Notes: a model not told the origin generated them from the letters alone. 11,622 nt of DNA from an uncultured Oscillospiraceae bacterium (GCA_900548305.1 URJZ01000033.1:1-11622), one strand, 5' to 3'; shown: positions 1 to 7,273, numbered from the stretch's first letter. Numbers and translations are program-made.

Positions 1-588
1 ATTTTGGTCAAAGGAAAGAATATCACAAAAATGAAGGAATTCCAGAGGGCAAGATTCATCGGCCGTGTATTTCAGGATCCTTCAAAAGGCACTTGTCCCG
101 AATTAACCATTCTGGAAAATATGGCAATGGCAGAAGCAAAGGACAAACATTTTGGTTTAACTTTTGGAGTAAACAGAAAGCGATTAGATTTTTACAAGTC
201 ACAGTTAGAGTTATTAAAATTAGGATTAGAGGATAAACTTCACGTTCAAGTAGGAAGTCTATCAGGTGGACAAAGACAAGCGCTTGCATTGCTCATTGCT
301 ACTATGACTCCCATTGATCTTTTGGTTTTGGATGAACATACTGCAGCGTTAGACCCAAAATCTGCAGATAATGTCATGCGTTTAACCGACCAGTTTGTAA
401 AAGAAAAACATTTGACGGCATTAATGGTGACACACAATTTAAAATTTGCAATCGAATATGGAAATCGTTTGATTATGATGCACAAGGGTAATATGGTAAT
501 AGATGCTGCCTATGAGAAAAAAGATGCTTTGGATGTGGATGATTTATTAAATCAGTTCAATCAAATCAGCATTGAAGTTGGAAATTAA
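1..588 (+). CDS. ABC transporter ATP-binding protein, 3' part (COG1101-like, TrpXYZ/BMP-type uptake system)
   Basis: This is the C-terminal part of an ABC ATPase, cut by the left edge, so the Walker A loop is missing. Numbering residues from the TTG at base 4, it shows the Q-loop (VFQDP, 22-26), the signature LSGGQ (86-90), Walker B LLVLDE (106-111), a D-loop (ALDP, near 115-118) and the switch histidine in VTHN (H144). The extended Walker B context DEHTAALDP and the C-terminal run YGNRLIMMHKG match the COG1101 family as I know it. Those ATPases work with a periplasmic-type binding lipoprotein and a single permease, and some are linked to tryptophan or other small-molecule uptake; the substrate here is unknown. 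Family members are about 260 residues long, so roughly a quarter is missing. The partner genes probably lie just upstream. The gene ends directly at a strong terminator, so it is the last gene of its operon. Confidence 0.9.
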   Translation: MLVKGKNITKMKEFQRARFIGRVFQDPSKGTCPELTILENMAMAEAKDKHFGLTFGVNRKRLDFYKSQLELLKLGLEDKLHVQVGSLSGGQRQALALLIATMTPIDLLVLDEHTAALDPKSADNVMRLTDQFVKEKHLTALMVTHNLKFAIEYGNRLIMMHKGNMVIDAAYEKKDALDVDDLLNQFNQISIEVGN

Positions 589-589
589 T

Positions 590-620
590 AAAAGGCGCCT
601 GCAATTTGCAGGCGCCTTTT
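590..620. terminator. Bidirectional intrinsic terminator between converging genes
   Basis: A perfect 14-base inverted repeat (arms 590-603 and 607-620) encloses a 3-base loop. The core is GGCGCC-rich and is flanked by AAAA on one side and TTTT on the other, so both strands give a GC stem followed by a U-rich tail. It starts one base after the stop codon of the ABC gene and ends one base before the stop of the downstream-facing Rrf2 gene. It therefore serves both transcripts. Confidence 0.95.
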
Positions 621-621
621 A

Positions 622-1059
622 TTATAGACCGGAACAAAAATTAGAATCATCTTGTTTGTTAAATTCTTCTTTCATATGTTTGATTGTTGTTTTTTTCAGT
701 GCTTCTTCTATATTTTTATCTATAACATCCCACACTTCTTCTCGCAGAAAAGAGCGTAAATCTGTTTCGTTTTCAGGCTCTTCCGAGCCTGTCATGGATA
801 ATTCCCCTTCCAACACTTTCAAAATATCATATAGATTCATTTCGACTGCAGTTTTGGAAAGGGTATAGCCGCCCAAAGAACCTGCTGTCCCAATTACAAT
901 ACCTGCACGCCGCAAATAAGAGAAAATACTTTCCAGATAGTTAAATGAAATATCTTGTCTTGCGGCAATTTCCGCTAAGGAAACGCATCCTTTTTCTTCC
1001 TGCATGGCAAGGTCTATCACCGCCCGTAAACCATACCGGCTTCTGGTGGATATTTTCAT
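622..1059 (-). CDS. Rrf2-family transcriptional regulator without the cysteine cluster
   Basis: The 145-residue product is a full-length Rrf2-type DNA-binding protein. It opens with the family hallmark (M)KISTRSRYGLRAVIDLA. A winged helix-turn-helix follows (about residues 25-70), containing the motif YLESIFSYLRRAGIV and the wing GSLGGYTLSK. A helical dimerisation segment follows (about 75-135). The region around residues 90-110, which carries the three Fe-S cluster cysteines in IscR/NsrR-type members, has none here and is acidic instead (GSEEPENETD). The only cysteines are C25 and C142. It is thus probably a cluster-free member, like CymR, which acts with a protein or small-molecule partner; what it senses is unknown. 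The start ATG has AGGAGAT upstream and overlaps the stop codon of the preceding Rrf2 gene by four bases (ATGA), so the two are translationally coupled. The gene ends at the shared terminator. Confidence 0.92.
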   Translation of the reverse strand: MKISTRSRYGLRAVIDLAMQEEKGCVSLAEIAARQDISFNYLESIFSYLRRAGIVIGTAGSLGGYTLSKTAVEMNLYDILKVLEGELSMTGSEEPENETDLRSFLREEVWDVIDKNIEEALKKTTIKHMKEEFNKQDDSNFCSGL

Positions 1060-1490
1060 GTGACATCTCCTTTCCGCTTGAGATATTTGTCTTTTAAATC
1101 TTCCAAAGTCATATTATCAACCGTTTCTTCAATTGCATTTGTTAAACGTACCCATATTTGACGATTGACACAACTGGAACGTACCTTACTGGTACAAGAC
1201 TCCAAATCGTGAACGCATTTTACAGGTGCTAAGTCATGCTCAATTGCGCGCAGCACCATACCAACTGTAATATCCTTAGGGGGGGATGCTAGTAAAAAAC
1301 CACCTTTGGCACCGCGTATTGTTAACAATAGTCCTGCTTTTTTCAGTAAAAAAAAGATTTGTTCCAAATAAGCAACGGTAATTCCTGTATCTTCAGCAAT
1401 CTGCTTGATGCGTATTGCTTTATTTGGACTGTATATAGCAATATAAACTAAGCCTTCTAATGCATACCTGCTTTTAGTGGAAAGCTTCAT
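1056..1490 (-). CDS. Rrf2-family regulator with three-cysteine cluster (IscR-like)
   Basis: The 144-residue product is a second Rrf2-type regulator. It has the N-terminal hallmark KLSTKSRYALEGLVYIA, a winged helix (motif YLEQIFFLLKKAGLL, wing GAKGGFLLA) and a C-terminal dimerisation helix. Unlike its downstream neighbour it has three cysteines in the sensing loop, C92, C99 and C107 (spacing CX6CX7C). This is where IscR and NsrR bind an Fe-S cluster, although their spacings are somewhat shorter. A redox- or iron-sulphur-responsive repressor is the likely role; the targets are not visible here, though self-regulation is common in the family. The start is supported by AGGAGG eleven bases upstream and by a good promoter. 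It is first in a two-gene operon, overlapping the next gene by four bases. Calling it iscR would be premature because no iscS or iscU lies nearby in the window. Confidence 0.92.
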   Translation of the reverse strand: MKLSTKSRYALEGLVYIAIYSPNKAIRIKQIAEDTGITVAYLEQIFFLLKKAGLLLTIRGAKGGFLLASPPKDITVGMVLRAIEHDLAPVKCVHDLESCTSKVRSSCVNRQIWVRLTNAIEETVDNMTLEDLKDKYLKRKGDVT

Positions 1491-1535
1491 ATATCTAAAT
1501 TCCTCCTATAATGATCATATTTATGATACATTACT

Positions 1536-1564
1536 ATAATACTATGCTTTCTATTGTGAATCAA
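1536..1564 (-). promoter_or_regulatory. Sigma-A promoter for the Rrf2 pair
   Basis: On the minus strand a TTGATT -35 box (1559-1564) is followed after exactly 17 bases by a TATTAT -10 box (1536-1541). Transcription would start near 1529, giving a leader of about 40 bases before the ATG at 1490. A direct repeat ACTAT-AAT-ACTAT (1533-1545, plus strand) covers the -10 box, and an ATGATCAT palindrome (1511-1518) lies in the leader; either could help bind a repressor, but this is inference. Confidence 0.6.
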
Positions 1565-1866
1565 CATGTATTTATAATTTCTAGTGTTATCTTCTGCCGG
1601 CATGTGATAATTATATTTCATTCAGAAGAATATTTTTCATTATTTATGAGAGTGTTCCATCGATACATATTAAAAATTAAGTTTTACTTTTTATAAAATA
1701 GTGACTTTAAGATAGTATAAAATAAACCTTTTGGCAGTATACAGATGTTATCACGTTTATGAGTTAGCCCCAATGTATGGAGCTTTGTTTATATTATAAC
1801 AACCTAGCAACAGCGGCAAAACTAAATTTTGGGTTGTTAAGAGAACGTTTTAGAGTTTTACTGGTC
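1565..1866. other. AT-rich intergenic region without a supported gene; possible structured RNA
   Basis: No coding sequence with a ribosome binding site is seen on either strand. Apart from the dyad at 1587-1610, two hairpins can be drawn. One is imperfect: AGCCCC (1766-1771) pairs with GGAGCT and is followed by a T-rich run. The other is TAACAACC (1797-1804) with GGTTGTTA (1832-1839), an 8-base stem with a 27-base loop. A TATAAAAT run (1716-1723) is a poor -10 candidate, with no matching -35 box. No known riboswitch class is recognised. Confidence 0.4.
1587..1610. repeat. Imperfect 24-base dyad upstream of the Rrf2 promoter (possible operator)
   Basis: TTATC (1587-1591) and GATAA (1606-1610) are inverted about the same centre as the 8-base palindrome TGCCGGCA (1595-1602). 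Nine of 12 positions per half are therefore symmetric. It is an isolated GC-rich patch in very AT-rich DNA, 23 bases beyond the -35 box of the Rrf2 promoter. The length suits a dimeric regulator. No protein can be assigned. Confidence 0.35.
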
Positions 1867-1887
1867 AGAAATTGCCATGCAATTTCT
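1867..1887 (+). repeat. Perfect inverted repeat covering the -35 box of the two-component promoter
   Basis: AGAAATTGC (1867-1875) and GCAATTTCT (1879-1887) are perfect inverted repeats around a CAT spacer. The -35 hexamer TTGCCA (1872-1877) lies inside. A dimeric repressor bound here would block the promoter. It is also followed by TTT, so it could instead be a weak terminator for an upstream transcript. The first reading is favoured because of the overlap with the promoter. Confidence 0.5.
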
Positions 1888-1900
1888 TTTATGCTATAAT
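1872..1900 (+). promoter_or_regulatory. Extended -10 promoter for the two-component system
   Basis: A TTGCCA -35 box (1872-1877), a 17-base spacer and a consensus TATAAT -10 box (1895-1900) are preceded by TG at the extended -10 position (1892-1893). The predicted start near 1907 leaves a leader of about 77 bases. The ribosome binding site AAGGAGG (1969-1975) is 8 bases before the ATG at 1984. Confidence 0.75.
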
Positions 1901-1983
1901 TTTGAAAATAATCACTAAATCTTCACAGATATACATTAGAATACATATATAAAACTTGATCAAATAGGAAGGAGGAAATTGAT

Positions 1984-2661
1984 ATGTATCATCTTTTGGT
2001 TGTAGATGATGAGGAAAAAATACGCCAGATTATTCGTAAATATGCTGAATTTGAGGGACATACCGTTACAGAAGCTGCAGACGGTATGGAAGCTGTTATG
2101 CTTTGTCGTAAAAATCCGGATTTATATTCTATCATTATTATGGATGTTATGATGCCTGAACTGGATGGTTTTTCAGCAGTAAAAGAAATAAGAAAAAATT
2201 GTAATACACCTGTTATTATGTTGTCAGCACGTGGTGAAGAATACGATAAAATTCATGGTTTTGAATTGGGAATTGATGACTATGTAGTAAAACCGTTTTC
2301 TCCTAAAGAATTGACGATGCGTATAAACGCTGTAATTAAGCGGTCTGCTCCGCAAATACAGTCTAATGATAAGGTTGAATTCGAAGGACTTGCCATTGAT
2401 TATACTGCACGTATTGTAACAGTCGACGGCGAAAAAATAGATTTATCACCCAAAGAATATGATTTGTTGTTTTATATGTCAGAGAATAAAAATATCGCGC
2501 TTACCCGTGAAATGCTAATTACGAATGTATGGGGATATGACTTTTACGGTGATGACAGAACATTGGACACTCATATAAAATTACTGAGAAAGAGCCTTGG
2601 GAAATACAGTAAATTTATTGTCACACTTAGAGGGGTAGGCTACCGATTTGAAGTGGAATAA
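1984..2661 (+). CDS. OmpR/PhoB-family response regulator
   Basis: This 225-residue cytoplasmic transcription factor is the output half of a two-component system. The N-terminal receiver domain (about 1-120) has the acidic pair D8-D9, the phosphate-accepting D54 in IIMDVMMPELDG, the switch residue S81 in VIMLSARG and K103 in VVKPF. The C-terminal winged helix (about 128-224) has LSPKEYDLL, the recognition-helix segment DRTLDTHIKLLRKSL and the terminal wing RGVGYRFE, all typical of the OmpR/PhoB class. Length is normal for the family. A strong ribosome binding site and extended -10 promoter precede it. The kinase gene begins inside its last codons (14-base overlap), which is strong evidence for a cognate pair. 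Its regulon cannot be read from the window; the dyad over its own -35 box could be an autoregulatory site, but that is only inference. Confidence 0.95.
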   Translation: MYHLLVVDDEEKIRQIIRKYAEFEGHTVTEAADGMEAVMLCRKNPDLYSIIIMDVMMPELDGFSAVKEIRKNCNTPVIMLSARGEEYDKIHGFELGIDDYVVKPFSPKELTMRINAVIKRSAPQIQSNDKVEFEGLAIDYTARIVTVDGEKIDLSPKEYDLLFYMSENKNIALTREMLITNVWGYDFYGDDRTLDTHIKLLRKSLGKYSKFIVTLRGVGYRFEVE

Positions 2662-4144
2662 TCTATTACAAAAAAAACAGAAAGGCAAAGAGAAAGTAAG
2701 TGTTTTTTGGAAAATATTTGCTATTTTTGTTGCGTTTATTGCTGTTATTTTAAGCTTGCTATGGGTATTTCAAATAGGTATGCTGAATACATTTTATCGC
2801 TCCATTAAAATTCATGATATTGAAAATTCTTTAAAAGATATCGGTGATAATATTGATTCAGATAAATTGTCTTCTGTATTAAAAAAAGTAGCAAATGATA
2901 AACAAATTTGTATTACGCTTTGTACTCAAGATGGTTCGGTTATCTACGCTATTGATGTTTTACCCAATTGTATTATTCACGAATTATCTTCCTATCGCCT
3001 TGCAAAAGCTTATGAATTAACAGTTCAGAATGGGGGAACTTTTGTTGAACGAACGATGTTTAATGAAAGAAAAAGTCAATTTTTCTTAGGAGAAGTAGAC
3101 AACCCAAATCAAATTGAGAGTGTTATTTATACGAAAATAGCCACAACAAAAAGCGGAGAAAATATTTTAATTTTATTAAACACCTCTATTTCTCCGGTTG
3201 TATCTACAGTCCAAACATTGAAAGTGCAATTGTTTTGGATTACGGTGATTATGATTGTACTGGCGGTTATTATGGCACTGTTGCTTGCCAAAAATTTGTC
3301 CTCGCCTATTGTTAAAATTAATAAATCTGCGAAAGTTTTGGCGCAGGGAAAATATGATGTTGACTTCGATGCAAGCGGCTACCGTGAAATAGCAGAACTT
3401 GCAAACACTTTAAATTATGCTGCAAAAGAATTATCTAAAGTAGAATCATTGCAGAGAGAATTGATTGCGAATATTTCTCATGATTTACGCACCCCATTAA
3501 CAATGATTACCGGATATGCAGAAGTGATGAGAGATATCCCAAATGAAAATACACCGGAAAATGTACAAATTATTATTGATGAAGCCAAACGACTAACTAC
3601 ATTGGTCAATGATGTTTTGGATATTTCCAAGTTGCAATCGGGTTCCATTCCTTTTAACGGAGAAGTGTTAAACTTAACCGAAAATATCAGGGAGATACTA
3701 ACCAGGTATACAAAGCTAACGGAATATCAAATCATCTTTGATGCAAATGAAGATATTTACGTATATGGTGATGCTTTAAAATTATCTCAAGTAGTATATA
3801 ATTTAATCAATAATGCGCTTACTTATATTGGGGAAGATAAAACAGTCACCATTAAACAGATACTTATTCCTGCTGAAGATAGAAAACAGAGTCGTGTGCG
3901 TATTGAAGTCATCGATACCGGAGAAGGAATTGAACAAAGTAAGCTGAGTGATATTTGGAATCGCTATTACAAAGTAGATAAAAATCACAAGCGTGCAGCA
4001 GTTGGAACAGGTTTAGGATTGAATATTGTAAAGACAATTTTAGATATGCATCAAGGTGCAACTTATGGTGTAAAAAGTCAAATTGGTCAAGGAAGTACTT
4101 TTTGGTTTGAATTAAATGTTTACCATAACGAACAACTATCATAG
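2648..4144 (+). CDS. Membrane sensor histidine kinase
   Basis: The 498-residue kinase is the partner of the preceding response regulator. After a basic N-terminus comes a first membrane helix (about 19-42). An extracytoplasmic sensing domain of about 150 residues follows, then a second helix (195-214), a HAMP linker (about 215-266), and a HisKA domain with the phosphorylated H278 in ANISHDLRTPLT. The ATPase domain shows the N-box NLINNA (385-390), G1 DTGEG (423-427) and G2 GTGLGL (453-458). The start used is TTG at 2648, because no ATG occurs in frame before the first helix; AGAGGGG lies 12 bases upstream, a rather long spacing. It overlaps the regulator gene by 14 bases. The sensor domain matches nothing I recognise, so the signal is unknown. 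A small palindrome AACTAT-C-ATAGTT (4134-4146) spans the stop codon. Confidence 0.93.
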   Translation: MKWNNLLQKKQKGKEKVSVFWKIFAIFVAFIAVILSLLWVFQIGMLNTFYRSIKIHDIENSLKDIGDNIDSDKLSSVLKKVANDKQICITLCTQDGSVIYAIDVLPNCIIHELSSYRLAKAYELTVQNGGTFVERTMFNERKSQFFLGEVDNPNQIESVIYTKIATTKSGENILILLNTSISPVVSTVQTLKVQLFWITVIMIVLAVIMALLLAKNLSSPIVKINKSAKVLAQGKYDVDFDASGYREIAELANTLNYAAKELSKVESLQRELIANISHDLRTPLTMITGYAEVMRDIPNENTPENVQIIIDEAKRLTTLVNDVLDISKLQSGSIPFNGEVLNLTENIREILTRYTKLTEYQIIFDANEDIYVYGDALKLSQVVYNLINNALTYIGEDKTVTIKQILIPAEDRKQSRVRIEVIDTGEGIEQSKLSDIWNRYYKVDKNHKRAAVGTGLGLNIVKTILDMHQGATYGVKSQIGQGSTFWFELNVYHNEQLS

Positions 4145-4243
4145 TTCATAATCATTTGCGGTGATTGGGCCATTTTCACAGGTTTGCAATCTGTAAGAAA
4201 AAGTATTATACTGGATAAAAAAGAAACGGATTTCGGTGAAACT

Positions 4244-6475
4244 ATGGCACAAAAACAGCTTTTGGAACTGGTTGGTTCCGTAGAGCAAATTATTTTTAAA
4301 AATGAAACAAATGGATATACAATTTTAGAACTGAATACCGGTGAAGAGTTGGTTGTGGTAGTAGGCACCATGCCATATGTAAGTTGTGGAGAAGAATTAC
4401 AGATTATTGGTACTTGGGTCAATCATCCTACCTTTGGAGATCAGTTCAAAGCTGAAACATTTGAACGGTCCAAACCGGCCACTTCAGGAGCGATTTTAAA
4501 ATATCTTTCTTCAGGAGCCATTAAAGGTGTAGGTGCGGTCACTGCCGCAAAAATCGTAGAGATGTTTGGAGAACAAACTTTAGATATCATTGAACAAGAA
4601 CCGGAAAGACTTTGTGCAATTAAAGGGATTACGATATCCAAAGCGGAAAAAATTCATGATGAGTTTCAGCGTGTATACGGAATTAAAGAATTAATGCTGT
4701 ATTTAAAGCAGTATCACATTACACCGGAAGAATCTATACGCATTTGGAAAGCATTTGGAAATCGGGCAAAAGAAGAAATTGAGCATGATCCTTATTGCTT
4801 GTGTCAGGAATCAATCGGAATAGATTTTATACGTGTTGATGCCATTGCAGAACAATTCAACACACCTTCAGATGATTCTTTTCGTTTGCAGTCTGGGATT
4901 TTGTATATTTTATCTCACAATATCAATAACGGTCATACATGCTTACCAACAGATAAATTAATCAAAGTAGCATGCAGCTTATTAGATGTTTCACAAGAGT
5001 TGCTGATTACTACATTACAACAAATGAAGGAAAGAAAAATAGTTTCTTATGACACATTTGGAGAACGGGAATACATCTTTACAAACCGTATGTATAATGC
5101 TGAAACGTATTGTGCGCAGAGGCTTATGATGCTGCTGCAATATCCTGCCCAGTCCATCGTAGGTGCAGAAGGTTATATCCAGGACTTAGAGGAAAAATAC
5201 AACATTCAATATGCGGACAAACAGAAAAAGGCAATTTGTCAGGCTTTGGAGAAAGGAATTCTTATTTTAACAGGGGGACCGGGTACAGGAAAAACGACTA
5301 CTTTAAATGCAATTATACAAATATTAGAATTTGAAGGTGAAAAGGTTCTGCTAGGTGCCCCAACAGGAAGGGCAGCAAAACGTATGACGGAATTAACAGG
5401 CTGCGAAGCCAAAACTATTCATCGTTTGCTCCAGGTAGAATGGAATGAGCAGGAACGCCCTATGTTCAGTAAAAATGAACGGAATTTATTAGAATGTGAT
5501 GCCTTAATCTTAGATGAACTATCCATGGTAGATGTTACATTATTTGAAGGTGTACTACGTGCACTTCCGTTGGGATGCAGATTAATTTTGGTCGGAGACA
5601 GCGATCAGCTGCCTTCTGTAGGTGCGGGTAATGTATTAGGAAATTTGATTGACACCAAACTGCTTCCTGTTGTCCAATTAAATGAAATTTTCCGTCAGTC
5701 TATGGAAAGTTTGATTGTAACCAATGCACATAAAATTGTAAACGGACAAATGCCGGATTTGCGAACAAAAGACAATGACTTTTTCTTTTTGTCATGCAAT
5801 GACAGTCAACGTATTTCGCAAACCATTGTCGATCTTTGCAGCGAGCGTTTACCCAATACATACAGCTATTCTCCATTTCATGATATTCAGGTACTTTGTC
5901 CCAGTCGTAAAGGAGAATTGGGTACCGTTTCTTTTAATAAGAAATTACAGGAAAAATTGAATCCTCCCCAGGAGGAAAAACGTGAGGTTGTTATAAATCA
6001 AATCATTTTACGTGAAGGCGACAAAGTGATGCAAAGCAAAAATAACTACAATTTGCCTTGGAGCAAAGAAGACGGCACATGCGGAGAAGGCGTTTATAAT
6101 GGTGATGTAGGTATCTTACTGGAAATTGACAAGCGCGAAGGTACTTTAATTGTTCAGGTAGATGATAAACTTGTATTATATACCATGGAAAGCGCGTCAG
6201 AGTTAGAACATGCTTATGCCGTTACGGTACATAAAAGTCAAGGCAATGAATTTCCTGCGGTTATTATGCCTATGTTTCTGGGACCACCTCAATTGTATTA
6301 TCGTAATTTGCTGTATACCGGTATTACCCGCGCAAAAGATATGGTGATATTAGTAGGGACAGAACGCACTGTTTATACGATGGTAGAGAATGACCGCAAA
6401 ACAAGACGATATTCTGGTTTGTACTATTTTATGATAGGGGAAGCCGAACATGAAAAAGCAGAGTTTGAAAAGTAA
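4244..6475 (+). CDS. recD2: RecD2-type ATP-dependent DNA helicase
   Basis: The product (743 residues from the ATG at 4244) is a superfamily 1B 5'-3' DNA helicase of the RecD2 type, which acts without RecBC in replication-fork upkeep and repair. The N-terminal region (about 1-75) is OB-like and is followed by helix-hairpin-helix repeats (about 90-140: SGAIKGVG, LCAIKGI) that separate RecD2 from RecD. Helicase motifs are Walker A GGPGTGKTTT (344-353), motif Ia GAPTGRAAKR, Walker B LDELSM (D424-E425), motif III VGDSDQLPSVGAG (450-462), motif IV region NEIFRQ, motif V VTVHKSQGNEF (H663) and motif VI LYTGITRAK (690-698). All are intact. An in-frame TTG at 4184 would add 20 residues that the family does not usually have; the ATG with GGTGA five to nine bases upstream is preferred. 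The 99-base gap after the kinase gene has no clear terminator or promoter, so read-through from the two-component operon is possible. The next gene overlaps it by 26 bases. Confidence 0.93.
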   Translation: MAQKQLLELVGSVEQIIFKNETNGYTILELNTGEELVVVVGTMPYVSCGEELQIIGTWVNHPTFGDQFKAETFERSKPATSGAILKYLSSGAIKGVGAVTAAKIVEMFGEQTLDIIEQEPERLCAIKGITISKAEKIHDEFQRVYGIKELMLYLKQYHITPEESIRIWKAFGNRAKEEIEHDPYCLCQESIGIDFIRVDAIAEQFNTPSDDSFRLQSGILYILSHNINNGHTCLPTDKLIKVACSLLDVSQELLITTLQQMKERKIVSYDTFGEREYIFTNRMYNAETYCAQRLMMLLQYPAQSIVGAEGYIQDLEEKYNIQYADKQKKAICQALEKGILILTGGPGTGKTTTLNAIIQILEFEGEKVLLGAPTGRAAKRMTELTGCEAKTIHRLLQVEWNEQERPMFSKNERNLLECDALILDELSMVDVTLFEGVLRALPLGCRLILVGDSDQLPSVGAGNVLGNLIDTKLLPVVQLNEIFRQSMESLIVTNAHKIVNGQMPDLRTKDNDFFFLSCNDSQRISQTIVDLCSERLPNTYSYSPFHDIQVLCPSRKGELGTVSFNKKLQEKLNPPQEEKREVVINQIILREGDKVMQSKNNYNLPWSKEDGTCGEGVYNGDVGILLEIDKREGTLIVQVDDKLVLYTMESASELEHAYAVTVHKSQGNEFPAVIMPMFLGPPQLYYRNLLYTGITRAKDMVILVGTERTVYTMVENDRKTRRYSGLYYFMIGEAEHEKAEFEK

Positions 6476-7172
6476 ACTGCTAGATATATTGTTTCCTCCA
6501 AGATGTGTATTTTGCAATGAAATTGTTCCAATGGGTTGCTGCATTTGTAAAAAGTGTGATGATAAAATTTTTCTCTTGGATGCTATTCAAATAGCTAAAG
6601 TAGAAAACGAATCTTTTCATGGAATTTGTATCGCACCATATTTATATGAAGATAAAATACAAGATTTAGTTGTAAAATTTAAGTTTTATCATAAACCGCA
6701 ATATGGTGCTTTTTTTGGCAATAAATTGGCGGAAGCCGTCTGTGATAAAGGAATGGAATCTATGTGTGAAGTTGTGGTCAGTGTTCCTATTTCCAAAGAA
6801 CGTTTGAAAGAAAGAGGGTACAATCAATCTGAATTAATTGCAAAGAAAACAGCTGAATGCCTAGGTGTTCCATATATAAATTGCATGATCAAAACAAAGC
6901 ATAATTCCGAACAACATCGTTTGCATTTGGAAGACAGAAAAGAAAATGTGAAAGGTGTGTATGAACTGGCAGAAAATAAGCATATTACCAATAAGAAGGT
7001 TCTGCTTGTAGATGACATTGTAACAACAGGTTACACATTGGCAGAATGTGCGGCAGTATTAATGGAACATGGTGCAAAAGAAGTATTGTGTGGGGCTATT
7101 GCCTGCAGACCAAATGTGTATTCGGATATACAAGATCCCTTTGAAGAAGCATGCAGACATACAAGTGTATGA
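6450..7172 (+). CDS. comF: ComF-family protein (zinc-finger phosphoribosyltransferase fold)
   Basis: The 240-residue product has the two-part ComF/GntX design. A short N-terminal zinc ribbon has C19-X2-C22 in FPPRCVFC and C33-X2-C36. A type I phosphoribosyltransferase domain follows, with ERGYNQSELIAK (about 130-141) and the PRPP-loop signature VLLVDDIVTTGYT (184-196, D188-D189). In Bacillus and Haemophilus, relatives (ComFC, ComF) are needed for natural transformation, where they help incoming single-stranded DNA across or just inside the membrane; the exact reaction is not settled. Length is usual. AGGGGAAG lies ahead of the ATG, inside recD2, and the 26-base overlap implies coupled expression with the helicase. 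A role in DNA uptake or repair fits this pairing, but no other competence gene is in the window, so competence itself is not shown. Confidence 0.9.
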   Translation: MKKQSLKSKLLDILFPPRCVFCNEIVPMGCCICKKCDDKIFLLDAIQIAKVENESFHGICIAPYLYEDKIQDLVVKFKFYHKPQYGAFFGNKLAEAVCDKGMESMCEVVVSVPISKERLKERGYNQSELIAKKTAECLGVPYINCMIKTKHNSEQHRLHLEDRKENVKGVYELAENKHITNKKVLLVDDIVTTGYTLAECAAVLMEHGAKEVLCGAIACRPNVYSDIQDPFEEACRHTSV

Positions 7173-7180
7173 ATACACTT
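7163..7180. repeat. Perfect 8-base inverted repeat at the comF stop codon
   Basis: AAGTGTAT (7163-7170) and ATACACTT (7173-7180) are perfect inverted copies around GA, spanning the TGA stop of comF. There is no T-run directly after it, so it is a poor terminator. It may be a weak 3' hairpin that protects the transcript, or a protein site. It lies about 65 bases before the -35 box of the mreB promoter. Confidence 0.4.
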
Positions 7181-7244
7181 TGACGGCATTTTATATCATT
7201 TTGTAAACCTTTCGTAAATGTTTGTATTTGGCGATGATGCCGCA

Positions 7245-7273
7245 TTGCAAAATACAATTTGATATACTATAAT
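7245..7273 (+). promoter_or_regulatory. Sigma-A promoter for the mreB-like gene
   Basis: TTGCAA (7245-7250), a 17-base spacer and a consensus TATAAT (7268-7273) form a near-ideal housekeeping promoter. The predicted start near 7280 gives a leader of about 33 bases to the GTG start at 7313. The gene is thus likely expressed apart from recD2-comF. Confidence 0.75.

Noticed and set aside
572..868. Plus-strand reading frame crossing the terminator and the first Rrf2 gene
   Set aside because: It runs through the terminator hairpin and antisense to a clear Rrf2 gene, so it is a shadow frame.
1511..1696. Open reading frame of 61 codons on the plus strand
   Set aside because: It has no ribosome binding site, an odd AT-driven composition rich in I, F and Y, and it overlaps the Rrf2 promoter region.
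1847..1855. GTTTTAGAG, resembling the start of a type II CRISPR repeat
   Set aside because: It occurs once, the rest of the repeat does not match, there are no spacers and no cas gene.
4184..4243. TTG start that would lengthen RecD2 by 20 residues
   Set aside because: The added residues are not typical of the family and the ribosome binding site is weak; ATG 4244 gives the normal N-terminus.
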